In this document: positions 38,570-47,537 of the stretch, one piece after another
How the letters are laid out: each line of letters opens with the position of its first letter
Numbering within the stretch: position 1 is the first letter of the stretch
Assembly (NCBI GenBank): GCA_009775355.1
Contig: VSPN01000008.1
Span: forward strand, 1-64,000
DNA: 64,000 bases
DNA from: Muribaculaceae bacterium
GTDB lineage: Bacteria > Bacteroidota > Bacteroidia > Bacteroidales > Muribaculaceae
Direction of reading: 5' to 3'
The notes under the pieces: model-generated
What the model saw: the letters and a program-made list of their open reading frames with translations, nothing else
What the model was told of the DNA's origin: nothing
The model's database searches: none
Position numbers and translations under genes: made by a program

Positions 38570-39031
38570 CTATTTGTCTGTTTTTCTGGCGGAGCGCTTT
38601 TTATGTCTCATCTCATGGACTTTGTCGCGAAATTTTTCTTCAGCGGCCTTCATCCTGAAGATCTGCTTCGGCGTGAGGAACTGGGCGAATTTGCCGTCAT
38701 ACCGCTTTTCGATCTCGGCATCTTTCTCCTTGGCCTCGGTTATCGCTTTGCTGACAGCCTCGTATTCCGCTTCTGAAGCATCTTTCGAAGCCGCAAGTTT
38801 CTTCTCGAGTCTTCTGGCCTCGCTGACGGTCCTTGCTTTTTCTTCGCTCATCTGGGAGTAGACTTCAAAGAACTGCTTCTGCAGATCCTCCTTAAGATCC
38901 ATTTCCTGAGCAAGAAACTTCATTTTGAATTCACGCACCTCGCGCCTCATGGTCTCTTTGTCCTTACATTTATGCTGCGCAGCCACGGGAATAGCCACAA
39001 GCAACGCCATGAGCAACAACATCTTTCTCAT
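38570..39031 (-). CDS. Spy/CpxP-like periplasmic protein
   Basis: 153 residues. Signal peptide MRKMLLLMALLVAIPVAAQ, then an all-helical, highly charged body. The motif QFLTPKQIFRM resembles the LTxxQ repeat of Spy/CpxP-type periplasmic chaperones and stress sensors. Its start overlaps the stop of the preceding gene by four bases, so the two are translationally coupled. In Bacteroidetes such proteins commonly follow an ECF sigma factor and an anti-sigma-like protein, which supports an envelope-stress role. Confidence 0.82.
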   Translation of the reverse strand: MRKMLLLMALLVAIPVAAQHKCKDKETMRREVREFKMKFLAQEMDLKEDLQKQFFEVYSQMSEEKARTVSEARRLEKKLAASKDASEAEYEAVSKAITEAKEKDAEIEKRYDGKFAQFLTPKQIFRMKAAEEKFRDKVHEMRHKKRSARKTDK

Positions 39032-39474
39032 AAGTCAATCTCTTCGTATTCAGGTTGAAGGGCATAGCCGAAATCTCGCTCGAAATCATCGATTGATTCA
39101 TAACTGTCAGTCACTTCGTCAAGTATTTCATCGTCAGACAGGGGCGACGAAAAGAGACTGATCTCTCCGGCGTCAGTGTCAGAATCTCGCATGTAGGCGG
39201 CTATATGCTCGGGAGGATTGTCGAGACTCAGCTTGCCCATGCCCGAAGCGTTATGAAAAACTTTCATCATGCACCATATGCCTGCAAACATTGCCGCAAG
39301 ATAGACATATGGCTTTACACGCTGCCACACCGACATACGCACAGCCGCCGGAATGGCCGGATATTCCGGCAGCTTCGACGCGATATCAATCCGGACAGCC
39401 TCGAAATATCCGTCGGGAACAGTCCACGGCCCCTTGCGTCCGTATCTGTCGATCAATTTCTCTTCTTCCTTCAT
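39028..39474 (-). CDS. Putative anti-sigma-type membrane protein
   Basis: 148 residues from the ATG at 39474 (MKEEEKLIDRYG). The ORF can extend 33 codons upstream, but the extension looks like leader sequence. An N-terminal cytoplasmic part carries VPDGYFEAVRIDIASKLPE, a motif common in small Bacteroidetes proteins encoded next to ECF sigma factors. One membrane helix follows (about residues 52-70), then an acidic extracytoplasmic tail (SDDEILDEVTDSYESIDDFE). It lacks the HxxxCxxC zinc anti-sigma motif. The nearest sigma gene is 3 kb away on the other strand, so the partnership is inferred from family context. Confidence 0.7.
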   Translation of the reverse strand: MKEEEKLIDRYGRKGPWTVPDGYFEAVRIDIASKLPEYPAIPAAVRMSVWQRVKPYVYLAAMFAGIWCMMKVFHNASGMGKLSLDNPPEHIAAYMRDSDTDAGEISLFSSPLSDDEILDEVTDSYESIDDFERDFGYALQPEYEEIDL

Positions 39475-39578
39475 GTTGTGTCTGTTTTTCTTATTGACCT
39501 CGCGCATCATATTTGGTTTAAGACTCCTCACAATAAAATTTTCATGCCTTGAATTCGTCGTTCCGACACGCACATGAC

Positions 39579-39610
39579 AAATGCGGCCGGTTTCACAACC
39601 AACCGCATTT
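39579..39610 (-). terminator. Two-step hairpin downstream of the barrel-protein gene
   Basis: Outer 8-bp stem (39579-39586 with 39603-39610) and inner 4-bp stem (39589-39592 with 39597-39600), about 140 bases after the stop of the barrel gene and 105 before the anti-sigma-like gene. The T-tract is weak. It could be a terminator or a leader structure. The rest of the 276-base gap shows no gene. Confidence 0.4.
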
Positions 39611-39750
39611 CCGTGTTTTCCATAATACTTTTCGAACTAACCTAACATCATGAAACGATTTCTTATATCTCTAAAACATCCCCCATAAAAAAAAGTTCGC
39701 AAGCAGATGTTTTTTTCGCAATTGTTTCGGATCTTCTCGGTGCAGTTCAT

Positions 39751-40431
39751 TCACCATTCATATGATATGTTGAGTCCTATGCCGTTGATCGCGGCATTGT
39801 ATTGCCAGTTGCTCCAGTAGTCTGAAGTCATGAGCCGGTAGTGTAATCCGACGTCGAGAGCCTGACGCGGATGAGTGCGGCTGACCGGAATCCGGACTCC
39901 TACAGCCGGCTGTAAATAGAAATAGTTGCGGTCCGACAGGTAGCCGTCGCGTATCTTCACGTAGTCATCAGAACAGAGAAACGCGGCCCCGACCCGCAGG
40001 TTTATGAAGAATGAAGTCTGCGTCTGGTCACCAAGTATAAACCTGAAATCCGTAAAGACCGGTATCATGACAGCGGAACTTGTGAGCTGGTGGGTATTCC
40101 AGCCGTTGCCTGAGTCAATCCAACCCTCACCCCAGCCGCCATTGATCTGCGACCAGAGAAAATCCACACCGATGCCGGCGCCCATATAGAACCAGTCGGA
40201 AAATTTGTAGCCCTGCGAAGTCGCAAGAGTCAGAAAGTTGCTGCGGTAATTGCCGAAACCCTGCGTGTAGTCGGCCTCGACATAACCTTTGTAGCCCGCA
40301 CCCTGCCTTATCAGAGGCAGAGCCACATTTGTCAGGCCGTTGACTATCTCCCCGTATTGCGCGGAGACGGGAAGAATGCCTGCCAGACCCGCGAGCAAGC
40401 CGATAAGCAATTTTTTCCTTTTCATAGCCAT
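39751..40431 (-). CDS. Outer-membrane beta-barrel protein, PorT/OmpW-like class
   Basis: About 226 residues from the ATG at 40431 (a second ATG two codons on, at 40425, is equally possible). The signal peptide ends PVSAQ. The rest alternates polar and aromatic residues in amphipathic strands (FYMGAGIGVDFLW, FFINLRVGAAFL, YFYLQPAVGVRIP) and ends in Trp (LNISYEW), a normal C-terminal aromatic for barrel insertion. The size predicts 8-10 strands. No specific family is certain, and it stands as a single gene. Confidence 0.8.
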   Translation of the reverse strand: MAMKRKKLLIGLLAGLAGILPVSAQYGEIVNGLTNVALPLIRQGAGYKGYVEADYTQGFGNYRSNFLTLATSQGYKFSDWFYMGAGIGVDFLWSQINGGWGEGWIDSGNGWNTHQLTSSAVMIPVFTDFRFILGDQTQTSFFINLRVGAAFLCSDDYVKIRDGYLSDRNYFYLQPAVGVRIPVSRTHPRQALDVGLHYRLMTSDYWSNWQYNAAINGIGLNISYEW

Positions 40432-40523
40432 TGTTTTTTTTGAAATTATAACAATCACGCACAGACAGTTGCGGCCACAAACAGTTAAAATTGCTTAAGA
40501 ACGCGTTCCGACAGAGAAACACG

Positions 40524-40559
40524 AAAGGAGGCACGACATTTGCGGTCTGTGCCTCCTTT
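40524..40559 (-). terminator. Terminator of the SusE/F-like repeat protein
   Basis: Perfect 11-bp stem (40524-40534 with 40549-40559) with a 14-base loop, 43 bases past the stop codon at 40602. There is a run of three T bases on each flank only. Confidence 0.65.
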
Positions 40560-40601
40560 CAATAATAAGGTGAAGATTGTCTCTGCTGTCTGATGAAGCG
40601 G

Positions 40602-42179
40602 TTATTTCACGACTTTTGTGGCTTTGCCTCCGGCAACACGCACGAACACGCCGTTGGCGGGATTGTCCACGCGTACGCCCTGAAGATTGTAATACACAGC
40701 CTCAGAAGCATTTTCAGAATCAACCGACGCGATGCCCGAAAGCATATCTACCTTCACGGTCATAGCGTCGAAGTCTGCGGTAAACATGTATTTGTGCCCC
40801 TCGTCGCTTGCAGCGACCTTCCATGATTTGCAAGCACTCGCGTTCACGCCTTCCTTGTAAAGTATCATCTCGGCGGGAGAATCGACAGCCAGAGAAGTGT
40901 CATCTGCAGCAGGGCCGAAACGGTCACCGCTGTTCACTGTGTCCCAGTCAGCGCCGGCAACTGTGCAGAAACTGAAATAGCCGAATCCTTCGCCGGCATC
41001 ATCAACAACGGCCTCGGCAGTAAACTTGTTGCCTTCCCTGGTCATCTCGACAGGAATCTCTGTGCTCCATGCCGTGCCGTTGACATTGCCGATGATGTAA
41101 AGAGCTGCGGGAACCTCGGGGTCGGGCTCTGAGCCGCCGATGACGCTTATCGTCATGTCGACGAGACTTACCTTGACCGTCACCGTGCCGTTAGCCACTT
41201 TCCACGATTTGTCACCCTTGACAATTGCGGAAGGCTCCTCCGACGGAACTGCATCGGCAACCGGTGCGCCATAGCGTGTGCCGAGACCGTTCCAGTCAGC
41301 TGCTGTCGCACCAGTGGCAGTAGAAAGACCGAAATATGAGTTGTCGGTGCCGAGTGCTCCGGTGAATGTCACCTTGCCCTCATATGTTCCTTCGGAAGCG
41401 CCCTTGGCGAGAGCCACGGTGTTGTTTGCAGCGAAGTCACCGTTGTTGACATTGCCTACAACATAGAGGTGTTCGGGATATTCGGGAGCGACGCTCTGGC
41501 CGGATACCGTGAGAGTCATGGCTTCGGGATCGAATGTGAAGGTGAATGTTCCGCCGTCGATCGACCAGTTTGTGCCATCTGCCTTGCAAGTCATCGGGGT
41601 GTCAAGAACGACTGCATCCGCGCCTGCTGAAGCAATCCAGCCGGTCTGGGAGCCTGTGGCAGCGTCCATCACCTTGATACCGAAGATGCCGGCAACGATC
41701 GTCTTGTTCTCCATCACCCATTTGCCCTCTTTCTCTGTAAAGTCTTCCGTGCTCCATGCAGTGACACCGAATATATCGCCGTGGATGCCATATTTCACAG
41801 TCGCCTCCTGACTCTGGCCTGTCACCACAAGAGTCTTGGCCGTGGGATTGAATACGAGATGGGGATTTGCGACATTCTCAGACATGGTGATATTGCCGGA
41901 GGAGGACCCTGTGGTAAGGCTATAGGTCTCGCCGAGAACAAGAGTGGCAGACCCGCCGAAATTGGCGTTGCCGTTAGTCCAGGTTCCGTCGTTGATCTTG
42001 AATCCTGAAGTGAGCGTGCCTGCATAGTCGAGCACATAGGTGCCGTCACCCTGGTCGGTGAACTTTGCACTGGAATCCTTCAGCTTCCAGCTGTTGAAGC
42101 CGCCGATAAGGTAATAGTCTGCGGCATTGGCGGCTACGACCATCACCACAAACATCATCAGAGTAAAAAGTTTTCTCAT
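40602..42179 (-). CDS. Secreted four-repeat SusE/F-like protein with C-terminal sorting tag
   Basis: 525 residues. Signal peptide MRKLFTLMMFVVMVVAANA. Four beta-sandwich repeats can be aligned by their opening strands: DYYLIGGFNSW, KYGIHGDIFG, EHLYVVGNVNNGDF and ALYIIGNVNGTAW. These resemble the starch-binding modules of SusE/SusF. There is no lipobox, so it is not a SusE-type lipoprotein. The last 35 residues form a tag with VYYNLQGVRV, PANG, and KVVK at the end, nearly identical to the tags of two proteins 20 kb away. Carbohydrate binding and type IX-like surface export are inferred. Confidence 0.85.
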   Translation of the reverse strand: MRKLFTLMMFVVMVVAANAADYYLIGGFNSWKLKDSSAKFTDQGDGTYVLDYAGTLTSGFKINDGTWTNGNANFGGSATLVLGETYSLTTGSSSGNITMSENVANPHLVFNPTAKTLVVTGQSQEATVKYGIHGDIFGVTAWSTEDFTEKEGKWVMENKTIVAGIFGIKVMDAATGSQTGWIASAGADAVVLDTPMTCKADGTNWSIDGGTFTFTFDPEAMTLTVSGQSVAPEYPEHLYVVGNVNNGDFAANNTVALAKGASEGTYEGKVTFTGALGTDNSYFGLSTATGATAADWNGLGTRYGAPVADAVPSEEPSAIVKGDKSWKVANGTVTVKVSLVDMTISVIGGSEPDPEVPAALYIIGNVNGTAWSTEIPVEMTREGNKFTAEAVVDDAGEGFGYFSFCTVAGADWDTVNSGDRFGPAADDTSLAVDSPAEMILYKEGVNASACKSWKVAASDEGHKYMFTADFDAMTVKVDMLSGIASVDSENASEAVYYNLQGVRVDNPANGVFVRVAGGKATKVVK

Positions 42180-42566
42180 GATCTGAATGTTATATGATTA
42201 AAAGTTGTTGTTTTAAGTAAGTGTTGTATAAACTGGCACGCGAACCATGACACATGCCGGTGATACGGACGTGTGCTGAAAGAAGGCATGTAAGGTTTAA
42301 GAAATTTTATCCGGGAAAAGAAAAAGGCGGTATAATTCAATGCTGTCTCTGTTCAAATCCTTAAACTGCCGCAAAATTACACATTTATGCTCAGCTTTGC
42401 ATCAATGCCGCATATGTTATACAACATATTCTACATTTTTTATGCAGTTCCTTTTGTTAAATTTAGTTATAGACCCGACTTCAAGCCGCACAAACAGTAT
42501 TTTTTTATTAACTTTACAACCGATTTAAATTAACGCCTGTACCCGCCCTCAACAGAACGACGAGAC
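42180..42566. other. Divergent intergenic region between repeat protein and sigma factor
   Basis: 387 AT-rich bases between divergent genes. It holds one plausible minus-strand promoter (described separately) and a weaker TAACTTTA box for the sigma gene near 42509. No RNA gene or repeat was recognised. The leader of the repeat protein would be about 190 bases. Confidence 0.4.
42372..42405 (-). promoter_or_regulatory. Possible promoter of the SusE/F-like repeat gene
   Basis: The minus-strand -7 box TAATTTTG (42372-42379) matches the consensus fully. The nearest TTG (42403-42405) is 23 bases upstream, slightly beyond the normal 19-21. Confidence 0.4.
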
Positions 42567-43130
42567 ATGTCTTACAAGTCGCCCATAGACGAGAAAAAGC
42601 TTATAGCAGACCTTCAGAACCCGTCGACCGCCCGCGCTGCGTTCGATGAGCTGATCCGTGTATACGGCGAACAGATATACTGGCAGATCCGCAAGATGGT
42701 CGGCTCTCATGAAGACGCCAACGACCTGCTTCAGAACTGCTTCATAAAGGCATGGAACAATATCCACAATTTTCGCGGAGACGCGAGAATGTCGACATGG
42801 CTCTACAAGATAGCCGTCAACGAGTCGATCAACTTTCTCAACAAGGAGAAACAGCGCCGGGGCATGACCGAGAACGGCGATGACTCTTTTCTCCTCCAGA
42901 ACATGGAGTCTGACGGGTTCATCGACGGCGACTCTCTTCAGAAAGAGCTACAGACGGCCATACTGAAGCTCCCCGAGAAGCAGAGAATCGTTTTCAACAT
43001 GCGATACTACGACGAAATGAAATATGAGGAGATGTCGGAGATACTCGGCACCTCTGTCGGCGCTCTCAAAGCATCATACCATCACGCCGTCAAAAAAATC
43101 ACTGCCGCCATCCAGAATTCCGAGATCTGA
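42567..43130 (+). CDS. ECF-type RNA polymerase sigma factor
   Basis: 187 residues with region 2 (DANDLLQNCFIKAWNNIHNFRGDARMSTWLYKIA), the -10-recognising domain, and region 4 (LPEKQRIVFNMRYYDEMKYEEMSEILGTS.. ALKASYHHA), the -35-binding helix-turn-helix. There is no region 1 or 3, which defines the ECF class. A membrane anti-sigma gene would be expected next to it but glpA follows instead. The VPDGYF-type membrane protein at 39474 is the closest candidate. Confidence 0.95.
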   Translation: MSYKSPIDEKKLIADLQNPSTARAAFDELIRVYGEQIYWQIRKMVGSHEDANDLLQNCFIKAWNNIHNFRGDARMSTWLYKIAVNESINFLNKEKQRRGMTENGDDSFLLQNMESDGFIDGDSLQKELQTAILKLPEKQRIVFNMRYYDEMKYEEMSEILGTSVGALKASYHHAVKKITAAIQNSEI

Positions 43131-43227
43131 TTGCCCTCTTCAGGCCAACTCAAGCCTCGCCCCTGATTCTTCATATCTCGGTCATATACTCTTTCCTCTC
43201 AAACCAAAAGCCCTCCACGCGTGTTAG

Positions 43228-43253
43228 ACATTCAGGTATCCGTACCTGAATGT
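43228..43253 (+). promoter_or_regulatory. 26-bp inverted repeat in the glpA leader
   Basis: Perfect 11-bp arms (43228-43238 and 43243-43253) around a 4-base loop, ending 24 bases before the glpA ATG. No T-tract follows, so it is a poor terminator. Its symmetry suits either a dimeric-regulator operator or an RNA hairpin near the ribosome-binding region. No consensus promoter was seen in the 147-base gap after the sigma gene. Confidence 0.55.
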
Positions 43254-43277
43254 TAGTTGACCTATAGCCTTATCGAC

Positions 43278-44957
43278 ATGAAAGACACTACCAGCGAGTA
43301 TGACGTGATCGTCATCGGCGGAGGCGCCACAGGAGCCGGCACGGCACGCGACTGCGCCATGCGCGGCCTTAAGACAATACTTATTGAGCGCCTCGACTTC
43401 ACGGCCGGAGCCACCGGCCGCAACCACGGTCTGCTTCACAGCGGCGCCCGTTACGCCCACACCGATCCGGAATCAGCCACCGAATGCATAAAAGAAAACA
43501 TTATTCTCAAACGTATCGCCCGACATTGCGTCGAAGACACCGGAGGCCTCTTCGTCACTCTCCCCGAAGACAGTCTCGACTATCAGGACGCATTCGTGAG
43601 CGACTGCCTCAAAGCCGGCATCAGTGCCGACGTGCTCGACCCGAAAGAGGCTCTCAGACTCGAGCCCTCGGTCAACCCTGACCTGATCGGGGCGGTGCGT
43701 GTGCCTGACGGCGCTATCGACCCTTTCCGTCTCACCACCGCCAACGTGCTTGCCGCGCGTCTCAACGGCACCGACATACTTACCTATCAGGAAGTGATCG
43801 GATTCCTTAAGGAAGGAGACCGGATCACAGGCGTCAGACTCCGAAGCCGCCGAGACGGCAGCGAGTCGGAGATACGCGGCAGGGTCACCGTCAGCGCATG
43901 CGGCATCTGGGGGCATCACGTGGCCGAACTCGCCGGAGTGCGCGTCAACATGTATCCGGCCAAAGGTGCGCTGCTCATATTCGGACACAGGGTCAACAAC
44001 ATGGTCATCAACCGTTGCCGCAAACCGGCCGACGCCGACATCCTCGTTCCGGGCGACACCATCTGCGTGATCGGCACCACATCCACACGCATACCCTTCG
44101 ACCGCATAGACGACATGGAGGTCACCTCCGGCGAGGTCGATCTGCTTCTCCGCGAGGGCATCAAGCTGTCACCCCGTCTGGCCACGACGCGCATACTCCG
44201 CGCTTACGCCGGCGTCCGCCCTCTCGTGGCCGACGACAGCGATCCGTCGGGCCGAAGCATCAGCCGAGGCATCGTCTGCCTTGACCATGCGAAGCGCGAC
44301 GGTGTGGAAGGATTCATCACCATCACGGGGGGCAAGCTGATGACCTACCGCCTCATGGCTCAGGAAGCCACCGATCTCGTATGCCGCAAACTGGGTGTGG
44401 ACCGGCAGTGCGAGACCGCAGAAGTGCCGTTGCCCGGATCCGAGCCGGACGCCGACAACGAGAACCGCCGGCAGCACATCATCGGACTCAGCACCGAGCA
44501 GAAGGCTGCCGAGGGGAGACACGGCACATGGTCCGGACGGATCGAGACAGGGTCGGACGCCGACGAGGCTCTTGTGTGCGAATGCGAGCAGGTGAGCGTG
44601 GCCGAGGTCAATTACGCCATCGACGAACTGCATGTGCACAATCTGATCAACATGCGGCGGCGCACACGTCTGGGTATGGGCACGTGTCAGGGCGCGCTCT
44701 GCGCATGCCGAGGAGCCGGACTTCTCGAACGCCATGACCGATGCACACAGCGCACTCTCGACGATCTCGCCTGGTTCATGAACGAGCGCTGGCACGGCAT
44801 GTCGCCCGTCTGCTGGGGCGAGACCCTCTGCGAGGTGCAGTTCTCTTCCTGGCTTTATCAGGGAATGCTCGGACTGGGACACTCGGGTCTCGTCTCACCC
44901 TCCGCACCCCAGAGCATTGACTACGGTCAGGACTCCTGCGGCAAGAAAACAGAATAA
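43278..44957 (+). CDS. glpA: Anaerobic glycerol-3-phosphate dehydrogenase subunit A
   Basis: Catalytic FAD subunit oxidising glycerol-3-phosphate to dihydroxyacetone phosphate. 559 residues from the ATG at 43278; an in-frame start seven codons earlier is less likely. The FAD-binding motif VIGGGATGAG opens the protein. The substrate domain is followed by a C-terminal BFD-like [2Fe-2S] segment with CECEQVS and GTCQGALCACRG (four cysteines). Together with GlpB and GlpC it passes electrons to menaquinone, for fumarate or other anaerobic respiration. glpB follows 24 bases on. Confidence 0.96.
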   Translation: MKDTTSEYDVIVIGGGATGAGTARDCAMRGLKTILIERLDFTAGATGRNHGLLHSGARYAHTDPESATECIKENIILKRIARHCVEDTGGLFVTLPEDSLDYQDAFVSDCLKAGISADVLDPKEALRLEPSVNPDLIGAVRVPDGAIDPFRLTTANVLAARLNGTDILTYQEVIGFLKEGDRITGVRLRSRRDGSESEIRGRVTVSACGIWGHHVAELAGVRVNMYPAKGALLIFGHRVNNMVINRCRKPADADILVPGDTICVIGTTSTRIPFDRIDDMEVTSGEVDLLLREGIKLSPRLATTRILRAYAGVRPLVADDSDPSGRSISRGIVCLDHAKRDGVEGFITITGGKLMTYRLMAQEATDLVCRKLGVDRQCETAEVPLPGSEPDADNENRRQHIIGLSTEQKAAEGRHGTWSGRIETGSDADEALVCECEQVSVAEVNYAIDELHVHNLINMRRRTRLGMGTCQGALCACRGAGLLERHDRCTQRTLDDLAWFMNERWHGMSPVCWGETLCEVQFSSWLYQGMLGLGHSGLVSPSAPQSIDYGQDSCGKKTE

Positions 44958-44981
44958 ACACAATCTTATCCGATTACCACC

Positions 44982-46226
44982 ATGAAATTTGACACCATCA
45001 TCATAGGAGGTGGTCTCAGCGGCCTTGTATGCGGCATAGAATGCGCCCGCAGCGGACGCAAAACCGCCATTGTGTCGGCAGGCCAGAGCGCGCTCCACTT
45101 CTGGTCAGGATCCTTTGAGTTCCTATGTGCGCACAAAGGGAATAACATCATCGACAAGCCTTTGTATCATGCCGAGAATCTCGATCCGGCCCATCCATAC
45201 AGAAAGATCGGAATCGACCGCACCGCAGCCCTGCTCGACCGCACGGCACCCCTGCTCGCAGAAGCCGGCATAAAGGTGCACGGATCGCTCGAACGCAACC
45301 ATTACCGCATGACACCTCTCGGATTCACCAAACCGGCATGGCTCACGCTCGATGACTATCTGGCATTCGAACACCCCTCGGATCTCGAAGAAAAAAAAGT
45401 TGCTGTAGTCAACATCTACAGCTATATCGACTTCTATCCCCGCTTTCTTGAGGCGGGACTCAGGAAACTGGGCGCGGAGTGCACGAGCTCCGATGTCAAT
45501 GTGCCCCAGCTCGACATCCTGCGCAAGAGCACAACGGAGATGCGTGCCACCAACATGTCGCGGTTTCTGCGCGACGATGCCGTAGACGCACTCGCCCGTG
45601 AGGTCGAGAAAGCGTCGGCCGGAGCCGATATGGTGGTCATGCCCGCCGTGCTCGGAATATTCAGCGACGAGCCGGTGGCGCGTCTCCGGCGCGGCGTCTC
45701 CCGGCCCATATACTTTGTGGCCACGACTCCGGCATCGGTGCCGGGCGTGAGATGCCAGCTCTCGCTGCGCGACCTTTTCCTCCGCCTCGGAGGTCAGTTC
45801 ATGCCCGGCGACACTGTGACACGCGGTGACTTTCAGGACAACCGCCTCAGAAAAATATACACTGTCAACTTCGGCGGTATCCCGCTTGAGGCCGACAACT
45901 TCGTCATAAGCACCGGCAGCTTCTTCGGCCACGGTCTAATAGCCGATCTCGAGAAGATTTATGAACCGGTGTTCGGACTCGACATAGAGGCCGGCAAGAA
46001 CCGCGACGACTGGTATGACAAGGACTTCTACGCACCGCAGCCATACATGGAATATGGCGTGCTGACCGACGGGCAGTTCCGCCCCGGCCGAGGCGGCGAG
46101 ACTGTCAAAAACCTGTATGCGACCGGCGCGCTTCTATCCGGATTCAACGCCCTTCACGAGGGATCGGGCGCGGGCATCACACTCGCCACCGCATTCCATG
46201 CAGCCGACCAGATAACCAAAGAGTAA
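44982..46226 (+). CDS. glpB: Anaerobic glycerol-3-phosphate dehydrogenase subunit B
   Basis: Flavin-binding subunit (FMN in E. coli) of the GlpABC complex, 414 residues. The dinucleotide-binding start FDTIIIGGGLSGLVCGIECA is clear, and the C-terminal NLYATGALLSGFNALHEGSGAG is typical of this family. It likely transfers electrons from GlpA to the iron-sulfur protein GlpC. It is placed between glpA and glpC, four bases before glpC. Confidence 0.93.
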   Translation: MKFDTIIIGGGLSGLVCGIECARSGRKTAIVSAGQSALHFWSGSFEFLCAHKGNNIIDKPLYHAENLDPAHPYRKIGIDRTAALLDRTAPLLAEAGIKVHGSLERNHYRMTPLGFTKPAWLTLDDYLAFEHPSDLEEKKVAVVNIYSYIDFYPRFLEAGLRKLGAECTSSDVNVPQLDILRKSTTEMRATNMSRFLRDDAVDALAREVEKASAGADMVVMPAVLGIFSDEPVARLRRGVSRPIYFVATTPASVPGVRCQLSLRDLFLRLGGQFMPGDTVTRGDFQDNRLRKIYTVNFGGIPLEADNFVISTGSFFGHGLIADLEKIYEPVFGLDIEAGKNRDDWYDKDFYAPQPYMEYGVLTDGQFRPGRGGETVKNLYATGALLSGFNALHEGSGAGITLATAFHAADQITKE

Positions 46227-46230
46227 TGCC

Positions 46231-47484
46231 ATGATGAACCTACAGGAACAAAACATAAGCGACAACAATTTCGAGTCGTGCATCAAGTGCACCATCTGCA
46301 CTGTGTATTGTCCGGTCACTGCCGTCAACCCTGATTATCCCGGACCGAAACAAGCGGGACCCGACGGCGAGCGTTACCGGCTGAAACGGCCTTATTTCTA
46401 TGACGAGGCCCTTAAATACTGCCTCAACTGCAAACGCTGCGAAGTGGCATGTCCCAACGACGTGAAGATCGGCGACATAATTCAGGCCGCACGCATAAAA
46501 TACGCCTCGCACGGCCCGTCGCTGCGCGACACCATGCTCGCCAACACCGACTTCATGGGTCAGTTCGCCTCGCGTCTTGCGCCGGTGGTGAATTTCTCGC
46601 TCGGCCTCAAGCCGGTGAAATATCTTATGGACAAGGTGCTACGCATCGACGACCACCGCACGTTCCCCAAATATTCGGGCACGCGGTTCGAGTCATGGTT
46701 CCGCAAGGAGGCGAAAGCCGCACAGGATAATTTCACAAGACACGTGTCATATTTCCACGGCTGCTATGTGAACTACAATTACCCGCAGCTCGGCAAGGAT
46801 CTTGTCACGGTGATGAACGCGCTCGGTTACGGAGTCAGGCTGCTTGACCGCGAGAAGTGCTGCGGCGTGGCCAAGATCGCCAACCGCTGCATCGACGAGG
46901 CCACCCGCGACGGCGAGAACAATCTCCGCGCCATCCGCGAGGCTGTCGGGCGGGGCGATGAAGTGCTCGCCACTTCGTCGACATGCTGCTTCACCATGCG
47001 CGACGAGTATCCCCACCTGCTCCACCTCGACAATCATGACGTGCGCGACCACATCATGCTCGCCACCCTCTTCATCTACCGTCTGATCGACGAGGGGAAG
47101 GCGCGGATCGCTTTCCGCAAGGACTACCGGAAGAAGATAGCCTACCACACTCCTTGCCACATGGAGAAGCTCGGATGGACCATCTTCTCGACCTCGCTTC
47201 TGCAGATGATTCCCGGCGTCGATTTCATGAAGCTCGATTCCCACTGCTGCGGCATAGCGGGCACCTATGGGTTCAAAAAGGAGAATTACGCCTACTCCCA
47301 GGGAATCGGCGCACCGCTTTTCGACCAGATCAAGGTGTCGGGATGCGATTTCGTGGCCTGCGACTGCGAGACCTGCAAATGGCAGATCGAGATGTCGACG
47401 GGAGTGTCAGTGCTCAACCCTATATCGGTTCTCGCCGATGCGATCGACATAGAAGAGACCCGTCGGCTCAACTGCGTGTCGTGA
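46231..47484 (+). CDS. glpC: Anaerobic glycerol-3-phosphate dehydrogenase subunit C
   Basis: Iron-sulfur, membrane-associated subunit, 417 residues. Two [4Fe-4S] motifs lie near the N-terminus: CIKCTICTVYCP and CLNCKRCEVACP. Two CCG domains follow, with REKCCGVA and DSHCCGIAGTYG, each with an upstream cysteine-bearing segment (FHGCYVNYN; TPCHMEK). It links the flavin subunits to the quinone pool. The cysteine set appears complete. Confidence 0.94.
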   Translation: MMNLQEQNISDNNFESCIKCTICTVYCPVTAVNPDYPGPKQAGPDGERYRLKRPYFYDEALKYCLNCKRCEVACPNDVKIGDIIQAARIKYASHGPSLRDTMLANTDFMGQFASRLAPVVNFSLGLKPVKYLMDKVLRIDDHRTFPKYSGTRFESWFRKEAKAAQDNFTRHVSYFHGCYVNYNYPQLGKDLVTVMNALGYGVRLLDREKCCGVAKIANRCIDEATRDGENNLRAIREAVGRGDEVLATSSTCCFTMRDEYPHLLHLDNHDVRDHIMLATLFIYRLIDEGKARIAFRKDYRKKIAYHTPCHMEKLGWTIFSTSLLQMIPGVDFMKLDSHCCGIAGTYGFKKENYAYSQGIGAPLFDQIKVSGCDFVACDCETCKWQIEMSTGVSVLNPISVLADAIDIEETRRLNCVS

Positions 47485-47537
47485 CATTCCACACGCCACA
47501 TTCCGGACAATAATATAAAGTTAACCCCCAAAATACT

